A stretch of 21,871 nt of DNA from positions 1-21,871 of the forward strand of contig JAKLQT010000027.1 in the NCBI GenBank assembly GCA_022013205.1, given 5' to 3'. Positions 21,798 to 21,871 of this stretch are shown piece after piece; within the stretch, counting starts at the first letter, position 1; the number at the start of each line of letters is the position of its first letter. The notes under the pieces are model-generated. The model was not told the origin of the DNA. It searched no databases and saw nothing but the letters and a program-made list of their open reading frames with translations. The DNA is from Candidatus Omnitrophota bacterium. Lineage in GTDB: Bacteria > Omnitrophota > Gorgyraeia > B26-G9. Made by a program: the position numbers and the translations under genes.

Positions 21798-21871
21798 GAT
21801 ACAAACGCTTCTTCTACTATTTTGCAAACAATATGAATTATTAGAATGTGCGCTTCCTGAATGTGCGGGGT
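21794..21871 (-). CDS. gmhA: Sedoheptulose-7-phosphate isomerase, C-terminal fragment
   Basis: Only the last 25 codons are in the window, with the stop TGA at 21796-21794. They read TPHIQEAHILIIHIVCKIVEE and then AFVS. The RIQEAHI...HILC..VE pattern is the C-terminal helix of GmhA, whose His and Glu contribute to the active site. GmhA makes D-glycero-D-manno-heptose 7-phosphate, the first step of the pathway that rfaE2 completes. The ATGA overlap with rfaE2 supports both the identity and the chosen rfaE2 start. Confidence 0.85.
   Translation of the reverse strand, partial: TPHIQEAHILIIHIVCKIVEEAFVS

Overview
The window looks like chromosomal DNA from an uncultured member of the PVC superphylum, most likely Candidatus Omnitrophota (formerly OP3). 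The strongest marker is a 79-residue basic protein at 3728-3967. It opens MSIHPSL, continues with RSVLKRYERIEKL and GLPKVK, and matches the small basic 'PVC signature protein' family (TIGR04137). Supporting signs are heptose synthesis genes (gmhA, rfaE2), a stand-alone ThiD2, a short ThiC, a PilZ-PilT fusion, many AAA/TTT-rich codons, and very tight gene packing. The phylum call is inference. Membership of PVC is fairly secure.

Every gene I can support lies on the minus strand, so transcription runs from right to left. In that order: the 3' end of gmhA, then rfaE2 and thiD2 (LPS heptose, then thiamin). A 331-nt gap without a recognised gene precedes thiC. A 349-nt noncoding stretch with degenerate 7-nt repeats precedes tRNA-Gly(CCC). 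Next is a compact run: LysM/M23-like lipoprotein, AAA ATPase, YfcE-like phosphodiesterase, HIT protein, guaA, dnaE, pilZ-pilT. A consensus promoter then starts a tail-anchored protein gene and an HU gene, which end at a strong terminator. A structured leader precedes hisS. A perfect consensus promoter starts pilZ and a GAF/HD-GYP gene. An extended -10 promoter starts a run of SPOR protein, PVC signature protein, SH3b protein, M50 protease, aroB, GNAT acetyltransferase, a truncated Nudix gene and a partial membrane protein gene.

Three themes stand out. (1) Cyclic-di-GMP: two PilZ domains with intact binding motifs, one fused to the type IV pilus retraction ATPase, and an HD-GYP protein whose HD dyad reads HN. 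(2) Envelope biology: SPOR, SH3b, LysM with a degenerate M23 domain, and heptose activation. (3) Housekeeping: dnaE with a full set of PHP metal ligands, guaA, hisS, aroB and thiC/thiD2. Several proteins carry folds that have lost catalytic residues: HD-GYP, M23, and possibly the C-terminal domain of the ATPase. I saw no CRISPR array, insertion sequence, prophage or obvious new defence system. The less ordinary signals are the heptad repeat arrays around the tRNA, the competing hairpins before hisS, and the dyads over the pilZ promoter.
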